A stretch of DNA of 24,636 bases from Phallusia fumigata (lineage: Eukaryota > Chordata > Ascidiacea > Phlebobranchia > Ascidiidae), in contig QXVZ01016792.1 in NCBI GenBank assembly GCA_008931825.1, positions 1-24,636 of the forward strand, written 5' to 3'. How positions within the stretch are numbered: position 1 is the first letter of the stretch; each line of letters begins with the position of its first letter. The notes beneath the pieces were generated by a model that saw only the letters and a program-made list of their open reading frames with translations, searched no databases and was not told the origin of the DNA. Shown here in pieces: positions 1 through 9,965 of this stretch. Made by a program: the position numbers and the translations under genes.

Positions 1-237
1 GTTTTGTTCTTTTTAATTTGCAGGATGTACAAAGCAGAAATTGGAGAAATCAACTTTTCACATCATTTTCCCAGTATCAAGTTAAAGAACTTAGAGGCAA
101 CATTTTTCTCATTAACCCAAATAGCGATCACCGAATTAAAAAACTTCCCCAAAAAACAACTGCTTGCTTTTCTTCCCTTTTTAAATATCGTAAGAAAATT
201 TTTAAATGTATAAAATAAACATTACAAATCAGTCAAC

Positions 238-418
238 CTTCCAAATTTTCAATTAACTCAACCAGAAAGCTGTGCAGTTCTGTTGTTTTAACATTAACCA
301 GTGTTGAATTTCTTCGAGCACATCCAGCTTTAGCTGCCTTATAATAAACATATGTCGAATAAACAATGAGATATTCGTCCATGAAAAGTATGCCAAGTTT
401 CTGCTCCAACAAGTTGCA
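238..418 (-). pseudogene. Relic I: decayed first exon of a C-type lectin receptor
   Basis: The reverse strand encodes an N-terminal CTLD half like gene G exon 1: DEYLIVY, then AGCARRNSTLVNVKTTELH, ending at a phase 1 donor (G|GTTGAC) at 238. Compared with gene G, about 54 nt holding the start codon and the hydrophobic signal core is missing at about 418, and 2 nt are missing near 380, which puts QLVGAETWHTF out of frame with DEYLIVY. The rest of this copy would lie left of the window. It cannot encode a secreted N terminus as it stands. It pairs with the intact first exon at 8188-8407 in the other duplication copy. A different upstream first exon splicing into this one cannot be excluded. Confidence 0.7.
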
Positions 419-683
419 CAACTGCAACAACGATTACAATCTGACTTTTTGTCGACCTGAAAGTAATAATTTTATGCATATCATCCGCATGTAAGTATAT
501 TCTGCTTTANTTTTATTGCGCATTTATGTCGTGTTGACACAAAAAATATAAAAACTGTGAAGTTTTTTATGTATAAGTCTCCCTTGATTTTTGATTCAAG
601 ATAATCAGTCATTTTTTGCTTCTGTCTCACCAACTCTACGTACAACATACAAAAAACTTAACGATAGGATTGCACAAAGAAGT

Positions 684-691
684 TGACGTCA
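684..691. promoter_or_regulatory. CRE-like palindrome upstream of relic I
   Basis: A perfect TGACGTCA palindrome, followed by GATTCATGC and then by the recurrent TTGCTGCCTGTGA element at about 740-775. It sits about 270 bases 5' of the relic I exon. The same arrangement occurs upstream of gene G (8703) and, as AGACGTCA, upstream of gene H (4073). TGACGTCA is the classic CREB/ATF site; use here is inference. Confidence 0.4.
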
Positions 692-1005
692 TAAAACGTT
701 ATGCATTCTGATTCATGCTTTCCAAATACAAACAGAATGTGTTGTTTCTTAGTTGCTGCCTGTGATAATGTTTTATTTTCACAATATATAAGCATTCCAA
801 TCGTAGGTATCTTTTTCACACAATGACACGAAAAGACGCATAAGTGACACGGTAAAATAAACAAATGTCGGAAACCTATTCCACGGTTTCATTGAACACT
901 TCGTTTAAAAAAATACATGGATCCGTTTACCAAGTGAAGTTTAAACATTTTTTGCTCTCTTTTCTTCGAAAAGCGCATACAAACAAAAATACATCGTTTT
1001 TGGGT

Positions 1006-3847
1006 TCAGTTATCATACTCGTATGGAATCGCAGCTTGGTTTCTGCTTACACCAATAGGTGTTATATAAGTATTTGCAATATATTCGTAATTATGATCCG
1101 AGATTTCGTTTCCAGTCTTGTGTGATACGGTCGTTAACTGACAATTTTTTTCAGTTCCTTGCTTATTCATTTTGATGTCATTAATGGAAACGTTGACGTA
1201 TCCTGATGCATGATTTGAGCAGGAACGTATATTTGTTCCGATTTCGGCTTCATCTTAAAAGAGTAATCTTCGTTTTTATCGCATTCATGTTATGTAACTT
1301 TGAGAGAAACTGTTGTAAACTTACCAATATTTTTCCAGTAAACATTCGAAAACGCTTTTACTTGGTGTAAAAAAGTTTTCCATGAAAAAGAAAGGCGTCT
1401 TATATCAATAAAATGGTCTACCGACGTATTGTAACCGTGTAGAATCACATAGCCCAGGACAAAAAATATTTTGATAAAATTCTTACCAATGTCTGCATAT
1501 TCGTGTTTCCTGGCATTTGTGTTCGCTTTGGATCTAAAACGTAAAACGTACAAAAAATATACACGAAAATATTATCTACAGACGATCTTATACCGTTGTC
1601 GAACCGCATTAGTTACCTTGTACGTCTTCGATAGATGAAACATATTGCTGCCATAGACGCAACCACAATGACACATCCGATGACCGGTAAAACCACAGTT
1701 ATTAGTAAGGAATCACTTTCGTAATCTAACAATACAAAGAGTTTCAACTTTTGAACTTGCCAACATTTTAGTTTGTTTGGGTATACCACCCGAGGAATTG
1801 GTTAATTTACTCAATACCTGGTTGCAATATGTGTTAACCTTGCTTCTATTAGTATTAGTCACATAGTCCCATTGAAATGTATGATTTAACGCATAGCCTT
1901 TCAAGTGTTTTTTGTCACGAAAACACGCGGTTACAGCCTCGTTAACAGTGGCAAAGTTGCTTGGCAAGGTTCGGCAGTGGGTTCTCGGCAAAAGTTATCA
2001 TGGCTAAGGTTTCGTATATAGAGCTTGCATTGTTATTAAATGCTTTTTTGAATTAATAGTTGTGACCACTGCTGCAACAAAAAAACTACGAAATATGAAG
2101 GTAAACAAGCAAAGCTGTCGTACTTAAACAAGCAAAGCTGTTGTATTAAAATTAATAAATGTACATTAAATGGTAACATTGTAATAGCGCAAGATTTTTC
2201 CAACACAATTAACACATTTGAGGATGGTCATAAAATGATGTCACAAACGTCATTAATGAAGAACTTGTCATACCTGGTGGATCTTGTACAGTGTTCAAGA
2301 TTCTGACTGGAAATCCAGATGTTTCTGTTGATTTATTTTAAGTTTGGTGTCATATAATTGACAACAATATTACTAATTCCATTACCACTCATTTGATGGT
2401 TGGTTGTCGAACTGTGTGTTGAAGGAAAAGTGCTTGTTTTTATTCTGGTTTGTAATGTTGAATTTAAAATTTTAACGGCGGCAGTTGCAGCTGAAGTTGT
2501 CTTCGTGGTCGTGGAAATGGCGGTGATCACTGAAAACAATATCGTTAATTAAACATGTTTTAGCTGGTTATCGGTCTGTTAGCAGTGCTGATTTAAAATC
2601 TCTTTTTAATAACATTTGAAAACAAATTAAAGCAAGGTTCGCGTATTGGAATTGGAACATGTTAAACAATGAACATACACGGAATAATTTGTTGACAAAA
2701 GTATCTTGAAGGAACAGAGTACGGGTTATCAAACCACTTGCGATATTTATCCAGTACGATCCTATTGTCACACAATTCTAATTTCCACCACTGTTATTTT
2801 TACTACACATACCCGGAATAAGCTTTTGACAAATGTATCCTGATCGAAACGAACAGGGGATATCCAACCATTTGCAACCTTCAAAACTCGTCCCGCATCT
2901 CATTGTGACACAATTCTCATTTCCACCATCGTTATTTGGTTCTCCTTTCTTCCACTGTGTCTGTGTATCATTTAACTTTGTCCCATCTGTCCATATGAAC
3001 ACGCCTTGTTTTCTTGTTGCTCCGATGTAGAATGGGTAAGTAGTGCCTGCAAAATTATTTGTGTGTGACAAAAATATCCCCTGCTAAATCGCCGAAACTT
3101 ATTATTTAGTAACTAATTGAGAAAATTGCTTAATGAGTTTAACGACATTTAACTTTTAACAACTACACGAAAGTAGATTTAAACTAATGTGTCGGAAACC
3201 TGGAATCCGTGAATTCTAATGGTTTTTGTAACATTCCTTCACTTTCCTTTTCTATAGTGCATCATGTAGCTGTTTCACGAGACAAGAAGGCAAACTAGAA
3301 TTAGTTTAAAATTTTGCTCAAGTTAAAACATATTTCCCACATGTCCGACGAGGAGGTTCGAAAATCGCTAAAAAAGCTTTAAAAGTGATTGCTGGTGAGG
3401 ATTTATTCCTGGTTTAGAAAAATGCGAATTTTTTACGCTTGTTACCAGTAAATGTCACGAACAAACTAAGAAATACAGAGTAACAAAAGCGTTTTCTGTT
3501 TGGTAAACTGCACAATAAAGAAATTAAAAAAAGAAACATTTACGAGTCTCAGTAACAAAAAAGTTACCGATATGTTACATTCTATTTCCTGACTTCTATT
3601 GAATTAAAAACACTTATAAACCTGTCAAAGTTCCAATTCCAATTCTGTCAACCAAAAAGTTGTGAATTTCAGATGTTTTAACATTTGCTAATGTAGCACT
3701 TCTTGCAGCACATCCAGCTTCAGCTCTTTGGTACGAATTAACAAATGGTGAGTAAACGATGAGATATTCGTATCCTTGAAAACTATGCCACGTTTCTGCC
3801 CCAACAAGTTGCAAAATGAACAGAATGATAATCCCAGAAATTGTCAT
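1006..3847 (-). CDS. Gene H: complete C-type lectin receptor with short ITIM-like tail
   Basis: Seven exons join into 352 codons: 3622-3847, 2813-3046, 2386-2529, 2274-2324, 1617-1725, 1487-1533, 1006-1253 (stop TGA at 1006). The ATG at 3847 opens a signal peptide (residues 1-17, ending LVGA). The CTLD (about 18-153) shows AGC, FYIGA, IWTDGT, GEPNNDGGNENC, KWLDIPC and GYIC. Stalk exons (154-218) are Thr/Ser rich. The transmembrane segment is about 224-246, followed by YRRRTR. The tail has HEYADI, SGYVNV (fits the ITIM pattern S-x-Y-x-x-V and also YxN), HNYEYI, NTYITPI and PYEYDN. Canonical CTLDs with EPN bind mannose-type sugars through calcium; here the WND motif reads WLD, so sugar binding is uncertain. 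No broken exon was found; the 548-base intron before exon 5 holds nothing I recognise. Likely a blood-cell or epithelial recognition receptor (inference). Confidence 0.8.
2685..2800 (-). pseudogene. Partial second copy of the CTLD C-terminal half inside gene H
   Basis: Directly 3' of gene H exon 2, the minus strand repeats its end in decayed form: NNSGGN, a TAG in place of the conserved Glu codon, NCVTIGS, then in a shifted frame KWFDNPYSVPSRYFCQQIIP. This matches the order NDGGNENCVTM ... KWLDIPC ... YICQKLIP of the true exon. It therefore looks like a tandem partial duplication now lying in the intron between exons 2 and 3. It carries a stop and at least one frameshift. Confidence 0.65.
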
Positions 3848-3908
3848 TTTGTCTTTCAACTACATTCGAAATCAAAACAATGACGGCAATAGACTTCTTT
3901 TCAACGAC

Positions 3909-3910
3909 CT
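3909..3910 (-). other. Possible 5' splice or trans-splice acceptor of gene H
   Basis: The minus strand reads CTACTGTTTTCAG at this point, 62 bases 5' of the chosen ATG (3847). The pyrimidine run and CAG fit an acceptor, either for a 5' UTR intron or for spliced-leader addition. No upstream UTR exon was identified. Confidence 0.3.
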
Positions 3911-4059
3911 GAAAACAGTAGTGGGATAAATAGGTCTAGATAAATTCTAGCACTTAATACTCGCTGTTTTCATGTACGCACACTGGTAACTAGTCTCTAT
4001 TCACTTCCCTCAGGGACATTGTTTTGGTCTTATCTGCGCTTCTTACCTGATACAACAGA

Positions 4060-4150
4060 TGTAGACGTCAGGAGTCATACTGATTCATGCTAAACAAATA
4101 TAACCACGAAAGCATGCGTTGTCTTTTCAGTTGCTGCCTGTGACAATACT
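4060..4150 (-). promoter_or_regulatory. Conserved upstream element of gene H
   Basis: Contains AGACGTCA, then GATTCATGC, then GCATGCGTTGTC and TTGCTGCCTGTGACAAT (plus-strand reading), in the order also seen at 684-775 and 8703-8790. Conservation in three first-exon flanks points to a shared promoter or enhancer, although recent duplication alone could explain the copies at 684 and 8703. Confidence 0.4.
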
Positions 4151-5023
4151 GTATTAATCGTTTTTTTTATTCAATTGGTATGCAAGCATCTTAATAGTTG
4201 GCATCGTTTAAACACCGTGACACGAAAATGGTTGGGAAAACTAAACAAAAATTGGAGAACGCATTTGGTTAAAAACTTCATCTGGCAAAATGCATCGGTC
4301 TGTTTAATTTGTGACACACAATTGCTTCTAATGTTCCCATATTTCGGACACAAAAGCAAACTGCCATCACCACACTCCTCTTCTTCATATTATTACTCTA
4401 AGGCCAACTGAGATGCATCATTTTTGTCTTTTCACCCACTAAAATAAGAATGTGTGTAATATTCGTTTCATGTCGCCCGCGAGTTGTGACGTTTTTTGTC
4501 CCATTTAACAGACTGTCGCGTCTTGATTGCGACAGTCAATTCAAGCAACACCTTTAAGCGTTCATGATAGGACGTCAGAAACGGGTTTTTATTATTAAAG
4601 AAGGGTCGGTGCTTTTTCGGGATACCATGCTATGGGGAGGGGGAGGGGACAATTTATCCCAAAACTTGGTGGAATTTTTTCGGAATTTGGCCTTTTTCAA
4701 GAACTATAAGCGTCAAGGTTGCTCCTAATGTGAAGAGAACAAGGTCTTACCGCCTAAAAGAGTACAATGGTGCACTTCGACCCATGATAATAGCTATCGA
4801 ATATTACTTTTTGAAACTACCACTGCCGAGCGATACAGGTCTATTTTTACTTACTGCTGCAGGATCAGCCATTTAATTGTATTGGAATGAGGTGCGATCA
4901 ACCTTACCCATTCTTTTCTGTGAAAGTAGATATAACTCTTAAAAAGGTTGCAAAGAAAGTTGCATGCTTTACGACGCGAACTATGTGACAACCACTAAAC
5001 AGGGTTTTGTTTTTGCTGACTCT

Positions 5024-5150
5024 GTGGGCTGTAACATGACGTCAGAGCGTGTCCCGCCTTGGGGAGGCGGTGTTTGAATCACTTCGTACCCTGTTGCAAT
5101 TTTTACTCATTAAACAGTCTGCAAGTACAACTTGTTTACCAAAAGATTTG
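5024..5150. repeat. Dispersed repeat, copy 1
   Basis: Shares blocks with 12212-12373: AACATGACG(T/C)CAGA, CGTGTCC(C/T)GCCT, GCGGTGTTTG and, after a gap, CAGTCTG(C/T)AAGTACAACTTG. The 12212 copy has roughly 50 extra bases between the blocks. Origin unknown; it could be an old intergenic duplication or a short interspersed element. No ends, target duplications or poly-A tail were seen. Confidence 0.45.
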
Positions 5151-5713
5151 TTGATATTTCTAAACTAATATTATTATCTCGAAACGAATCCTAGAAACCT
5201 CAAAATAACTTGTTGCAAACTTTCACACACACACATCCGCCAGATCTTTTTCGAGATTTGCCTGTTTAACGATTGCCAGTTTGTCGAAAAACCAAACGCC
5301 ATGTCATACAACACACGTAAGAGTTAAAGGGTTACAAGAACGGATCAGTCGGCATGCCAAACTTTTAACATGGAAAGCATGCGTTGTCATATCAGTTGCT
5401 GTCTATGACAAAGCACTGCGTAGTTACCGATGATTGTACAAGAGACAAAAACAAGAGGCAAGATTTTAACACCGCTAACCACAGTAAACAGGTTGCTAAC
5501 CAATTCGCATAGAGTCCTTGTAGTAATGTTGCCACGTGTCAACATTTTTTGTCAACAGCTACTGCCAATTTTCTTGAAATATTTGTGAATGAGCCAACAC
5601 ATTTTGTTCAATGCAAAGTTTGTAAGCAGTGACGTTTTTGCACTGACGTTGTCCTTTTGGGTCTTCCTAATTCCGGAAGTTTTGATTGAGTGTTTTATTA
5701 TTCCCTGCAAGTT

Positions 5714-8407
5714 TTATTTCTTGTTCTTTTTATCCACGACAGCGTACACATCTCCCGAACTTACATTAACGTTGGGCTGTAGGTTCTTGTTTTTCTGCAG
5801 GGTTTCTGCTTCATTCCTGACAGCCATAGCGTACATTTCATGGTTGTTTGGTTTGTTGTCTTTGTTTGTTGTCCCAAGCTTTTTACACTCCTCAGGAATC
5901 TTGTCAATATTTGCGAAAGAATACATTCCTTTTCCCATCGGGTTTGGAATGCCACTGTAAGCTTCGTTATAGACCGAGCCATAGGCATGTGATGATGTTT
6001 CGTCTTCTGCTTTTGTAACAGAATTTTCTGTCTAGTCGTTGGTCTTTTCTGTTTGTGTTGGATTCTTGTTTGAAACCGCGTGATGGGAGTTTCTTGTTTC
6101 CTCTTTTGAATAAAAATTGATTCTCGAAAATTGATTAATATACAGATATAGCCGACAATGCGTCTTGCGAAAAAAAGGTTTAATATAACACATGTGTCCA
6201 GAATTGTTTTCAATTACAATTGGTTTATCAAAGTGTTGTAATATAGTGCAAATGCAGTACCGAGTTTGTGAGCAACAAAAATGATATTTCTCACCAATTT
6301 CTGCATATTCGTTTTCTGTGGCTTTATGCGCTTTGAATCTGAAATTTTAAATGCAATGTCTGCAGACGATGAACATTTGCCAAACCACGTAAGTTACCTT
6401 GCACGTTTGCGACAGATGAGAAATATCACTAACACAGATCCGACCACGATGACGCATCCAGCAACAGATGAAATCACAGCTATTAGCAATGAGTTACTTT
6501 CCCCCTCTACAAATAGTATTTTAAAATTTGTATGTTTCTTCCATCGACCTAGTTGGGTGATTTTCAACGAAAAAATGTTCAAATGGTGTTATTACAATTT
6601 TAGCCCACGTGTATGTAACGAATTTATTTTTGCTTTTATGTTGTGAAATCCTGTGCTCGTACCTGTTGAATCTTGTACAGTGGTGTTATAAATGCTGTCT
6701 ATAATTCCAGATGTTTCTGTTAATTACAGTAACAGATTATATTGTAAAACTGTAACATTCGTACGAACGAAATTTGAAGTATAACTGATGATGCTTTATC
6801 ATCACAACCGTAACATGCTTTCAGTCGGAAAAGAAGAACTTTTCATTCCTTGCTGACCTTGTACGGTGGTGTTATAAATACGGTCTATAAGCTCAGAAGT
6901 TTCTTTTTAATTGTATTAAAGTTTATAAAGATATAAAAATATAGAAATATATTGCCAAATTCATTTTACCACTTATTTGATGCTTGTTGTCGAACTGCGT
7001 GTTGAAGAAGACGTGCTTGGCATTCTTGAGGTTTGTAATGTAGAACTTGAAGTTTTTGCAGCTGTAGTTGTAGTTGTAGTCGTGGTAGTAGATGTTGTAG
7101 TGGTCACTAAAACAGAAATGATAAGAAATTAGCAGTTTAAACTTCTTTGTCTCCGGATGTTCAAAACATTTGCGCAAATTGCGCTTATTTTTTATGTTGT
7201 TTGAATATTGGAGTAGGAGAAACATACTCGAAAATATCTTTTGACAAATGTAACTTGAAGGGATTGAACACTTGATGTCCAACCACTTGTAGCCGACAGT
7301 TTCTCCATGCCATGTCATTGTCACACAATTCTCATTTCCCCCATAGTTATTTGGTTCTACTTGTCCCCACTCTGGCTGTGTGAGATCAACATTTGTCCCA
7401 TCTGTCCATTGAAACGTGTTTGTAGTTTGGTTCCTCCTTGCACCGATGTAGAGATAAGGAAGAGAAGCTGTAAAATTATGTGTGTAATAAAAACATATCA
7501 ATAACGGAAAACCGCCTTGTCAGTAATTAAAAAAAACGTGCATGATGAGTCGACAAAGCCCACTATTGCCAATGCAGATTTAGAATTGTAATGTCGTCAT
7601 CACACGGTTTCTAACCTTTCTCGTTACCTTTCCCCGGTTGCAGCATAGTAACTTTCCCTTGGCAACTGTTACCAACGCAATGCAAAAAACTTAATTATGA
7701 ATTTTATTCAAATTAAATTGTATTTCAAAGTCTTGCCAGTTTGAAATTTATTTGAAAATGCAAAATGCTTTAATGGGATCGATTCTTCCCAGCAAACGAA
7801 CAGTAAAACTGCTTCATGCCGGCACCCAGTAACTATCACAGAAAATTAAATTGCGCGGAATATACATTTGCAACAAAGTGCAACAGCCTCGCGGTACGCC
7901 TTTTCGTTGGAAAAAATGTCATATTTTAGGAAGTCTATCTTTTGCCGAATTTCGGCAAATCATTCTTAAATTGATAAATGACATAAATTATTAGCGGAGG
8001 AAATATTATTGTCGCTGTTTTTTTAAATTTGCCTGATGTACAATGCAGAAATTAGAGAAGGCAACTTTTCGCATCCCCGTATCAAATTATTTGTAGGCAA
8101 CATTTTTCTCATTTTCATTCGGTAAAATGTATTTAACACAAAGATAAGACCTAAATAGCGTTAAATAAACATTCAAAATCCGTCAACCTGATAAATTTCC
8201 AATTTTCTGAACCAGGAAGTTGTGAAGTTCTGTTGTTTTAACATTTGCCACTGTAGCACTTCTTGCGGCACAACCGGATTTAGCTTCATCATACGAACGA
8301 ACATATGTCGGATAAACAATGAGATATTCGTCTCCTTGAAAAGTATGCCACGTTTCTGCTCCAACAAGTTGGACCATGAACAAGACGACAAACCCGCCAT
8401 TTTTCAT
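5714..8407 (-). CDS. Gene G: C-type lectin receptor gene with stops in stalk and tail exons
   Basis: Exons: 8188-8407 (ATG at 8407, signal peptide MKNGGFVVLFMVQLVGA), 7228-7467, 6970-7106, 6858-6902, 6663-6716, 6398-6506 (transmembrane), 6295-6338, and 5714-6102 or 5714-6006. The CTLD is intact: LYIGA, QWTDGT, VEPNNYGGNENC, YKWLDIKC, SYIC. The Thr-rich exon 3 is 137 nt, one short of symmetric, and reaches TAA at 6973-6975, so normal splicing gives a secreted lectin with a Thr stalk. Exon 7 read from 6102 meets TAG at 6032-6034. An in-phase CAG acceptor ahead of 6006 would skip that stop and give a tail with AYGSV, EAYSGI, GMYSFA, EMYAMA and DVYAVV. Skipping exon 3 and using 6006 yields 335 codons including the stop. 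AATAAA lies 15 bases after the stop (5694-5699). It is either a pseudogene, a secreted form, or a spliced receptor. Confidence 0.6.
6663..6902 (-). repeat. Tandemly duplicated stalk exon 4 (4a and 4b) in gene G
   Basis: Two short exons, 6858-6902 (ETSELIDRIYNTTVQ) and 6663-6716 (ETSGIIDSIYNTTVQDST), share flanks and sequence. Both are phase 1 at each end, so either or both can be included. Each carries an N-glycosylation motif (NTT). Gene H has one such exon (ETSGFPVRILNTVQ). The 5' member uses AAG as acceptor, where the other has CAG. Confidence 0.65.
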
Positions 8408-8430
8408 GTTGTCTGCATTCACATTCACAA

Positions 8431-8432
8431 CT
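8431..8432 (-). other. Possible 5' acceptor of gene G
   Basis: The minus strand reads TCATTGTTGCAG here, 23 bases 5' of the ATG at 8407. It could receive a spliced leader or a UTR exon. The same sequence is present next to relic I. Confidence 0.3.
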
Positions 8433-8702
8433 GCAACAATGATTGAAATCTAACTTTTTGTCGACCCAAAAGCAATAGTTTTATGCATTTGATCCGAATG
8501 TAAATATATTCTGCCTAACCACAACTACAAGATCTTAAAAATTTTTACGCGCCATGTATTATAAACTCACTAAAGATTCGCTGTTGACATGAAAGCACAC
8601 GTAGTCTTTATAAGTAACTGGCCTTTGTTAGAAGTAACTGGTCTCTCACCAACTCTACGTACAACATACAACAGACTTTACGATAGGGTTGCACAAGGAA
8701 GC

Positions 8703-8790
8703 TGACGTCATGAACCGTTATACATTCTGATTCATGCTTTCCAAATACAACCGAAATATATTGTTTCTTAGTTTCTGCCTGTGACAATGT
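8703..8790 (-). promoter_or_regulatory. Conserved upstream element of gene G with CRE-like site
   Basis: A perfect TGACGTCA at 8703-8710, followed by GATTCATGCTTTCCAAATAC and TTTCTGCCTGTGACAATG. It lies about 300-380 bases 5' of the gene G start codon and only about 340 bases from the end of relic F. Confidence 0.4.
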
Positions 8791-9043
8791 TTTTATTCAT
8801 ACAATATGCAAGCATTCCGATAATGGTATCATTTAAGCACAATGACACGAAAAGACGCATAAGTTATTGGAAAAAACAACCGAAAATTTGAAACCTAATA
8901 CCACGGTTTAATTGAAGACTCTAACTGCATTAAGTCTAGTTAACAAAATACATTGATCAGTCTACCAAGTGACACTTGAATGAATGTTTTGCTCAAATGT
9001 TTGCCAAAAAGCGCATGCAAACAAAAAACTATTGTTTTTTGGT

Positions 9044-9645
9044 TCAGTCATCATACTCGCATGGAACCGCTGCTTCGTTTCTGCTTATACCAATAGGTGT
9101 CAGATATTTATTTGCAATATATTCGTAATTAAGATCTGCAATTTCGTTTCCAATTTTGTGTGATACGGTCGTTAACCGCACGTTTATGTCTTTTCCTTGT
9201 CTATTCAATTTGATGTTACCAGTTGAAACGTTGACATATCCTGATGCAAGGTTTGAACTGGAACGTATTTTTGCTCCGAGTTTGGCTTTATCTAAAAAGA
9301 AAAAATCTAAACAGAGTAATCTTCGTTATTATCACATTCTGTAACATTGAGGAAAGCGGTTGTAATCTTATAAGTTTTTTACCAATAAACATTCGAAAAA
9401 CGCATTAACACACATACGAAATACGTTTGGTGTGAAAAAGGTTTGCTATAGGAAAGGCGTCTCAAATCATTTAATAAAAATGATTTACCCAGGTATTGTA
9501 ACCGTGCAGAATTACACAGCACAGGAGAAAAAATATTTGCGTTCGCATTGAATGTAAAATGTACAAAAAAATACGACAATATTTTCTAAGACGATCTTAT
9601 ACCGTTGTCGAACCGCATTTGTTACCTTGTACGTCTTCGATAGAT
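9044..9645 (-). pseudogene. Relic F: 3' end of a receptor gene with an intact tail exon
   Basis: The tail exon (9044-9291) is fully open for 82 codons and aligns with gene H exon 7: SGYVNVSTGNIKLN, LNYEYIANKYLTPIGI, PCEYDD, stop TGA at 9044. Upstream, exon 6 survives only as a fragment (about 9533-9553) with its AG acceptor changed to AC and its donor deleted. The transmembrane exon survives only as its last 20 or so bases (about 9626-9645) ahead of a good donor. No CTLD exon is present between here and relic E. The gene is dead as a receptor, but the tail exon could still be borrowed by readthrough splicing from upstream genes. Confidence 0.65.
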
Positions 9646-9965
9646 CAACACTCAGTTTGTTTCGTTTATTGACAGTGCGTAATGGGTATCACCCGAGCAA
9701 TTGGTTCAATTAGTACTTGGTTGCAATGTGTGTTAACCTTGCTTTTATTAGTCTTAGTCTAATTGACCTGGCGTTAGTTTAAATGTATTGTTTAACGCAT
9801 AGCTGTTGAAGTGGGTTTTTTGTCGCAATAATCACGCGGTTACAGCCTCGTTAACACTGGCAAAGTTGTTTGGCCAAGTTTGGCAGTGGGTTCTTGACCA
9901 AAATTATTATGGCTAAGGTTTTGTATATTAAGCTTGCAATGATATTTAGACGATTTTTTTTAAAT

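Larger units (their letters stand above)
1..2045. repeat. Segmental duplication, copy 1
   Basis: This stretch aligns by eye along its length with about 8010-9965. It carries, in matching order, the intron side of a first exon, a decayed first exon (relic I), an intergenic segment with a TGACGTCA site, the tail exon, exon 6, and the 3' end of the transmembrane exon plus further intron. It runs off the left edge, so the true unit is longer. Copy 1 kept the upstream gene (H) intact but lost the signal-peptide region of the downstream first exon. Copy 2 shows the reverse: an intact first exon (G) and a broken upstream gene (F). Confidence 0.75.
3848..5713. other. Intergenic region between genes G and H
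   Basis: No exon with homology to the receptor family was found here. The part nearest gene H holds an AGACGTCA site (4073-4080) and the recurrent element GCATGCGTTGTCTTTTCAG (from about 4112), both about 230-300 bases 5' of the gene H start. A second, orphan copy of that element lies at about 5372-5415, and one copy of a dispersed repeat at 5024-5150. Between roughly 4450 and 4980 I see nothing I can name. Confidence 0.5.
8010..9965. repeat. Segmental duplication, copy 2
   Basis: Counterpart of 1-2045, with the same order of first exon (gene G), intergenic spacer, tail exon, exon 6 and transmembrane exon remains (relic F). Relative to copy 1, it has deletions inside exon 6 and the transmembrane exon. 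The conserved end motif near 9905 (GGCTAAGGTTTTGTATAT) matches about 2002-2019. Confidence 0.75.

Noticed and set aside
510..510. An ambiguous base (n)
   Set aside because: Single unresolved base in a spacer; an assembly mark, not biology.
1713..1991. A 92-codon minus-strand reading with three Cys, inside the gene H intron before exon 5
   Set aside because: The matching part of the duplicate copy (about 9690-9900) has stops in the same frame, and its 3' end overlaps the transmembrane exon in another frame. No supported splice sites.
2833..3030. Plus-strand readings opposite CTLD exons (also near 7307, 15040 and 21712)
   Set aside because: They are complements of conserved CTLD codons and recur only because the exons recur.
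3848..3859. Extending gene H exon 1 upstream of 3847
   Set aside because: The earlier codon at 3859 is TTG, not ATG. The ATG at 3847 gives a standard signal peptide. The same reasoning rejects a GTG at 8428 for gene G.
5030..5100. A tRNA-like promoter (B box-like GTGTTTGAATC) in the dispersed repeat
   Set aside because: The match to a B box is poor and no A box or cloverleaf could be drawn.
5761..6213. A 150-codon minus-strand reading with a hydrophobic start
   Set aside because: It overlaps gene G exon 7 in a different frame; the tail frame, not this one, aligns with gene B.
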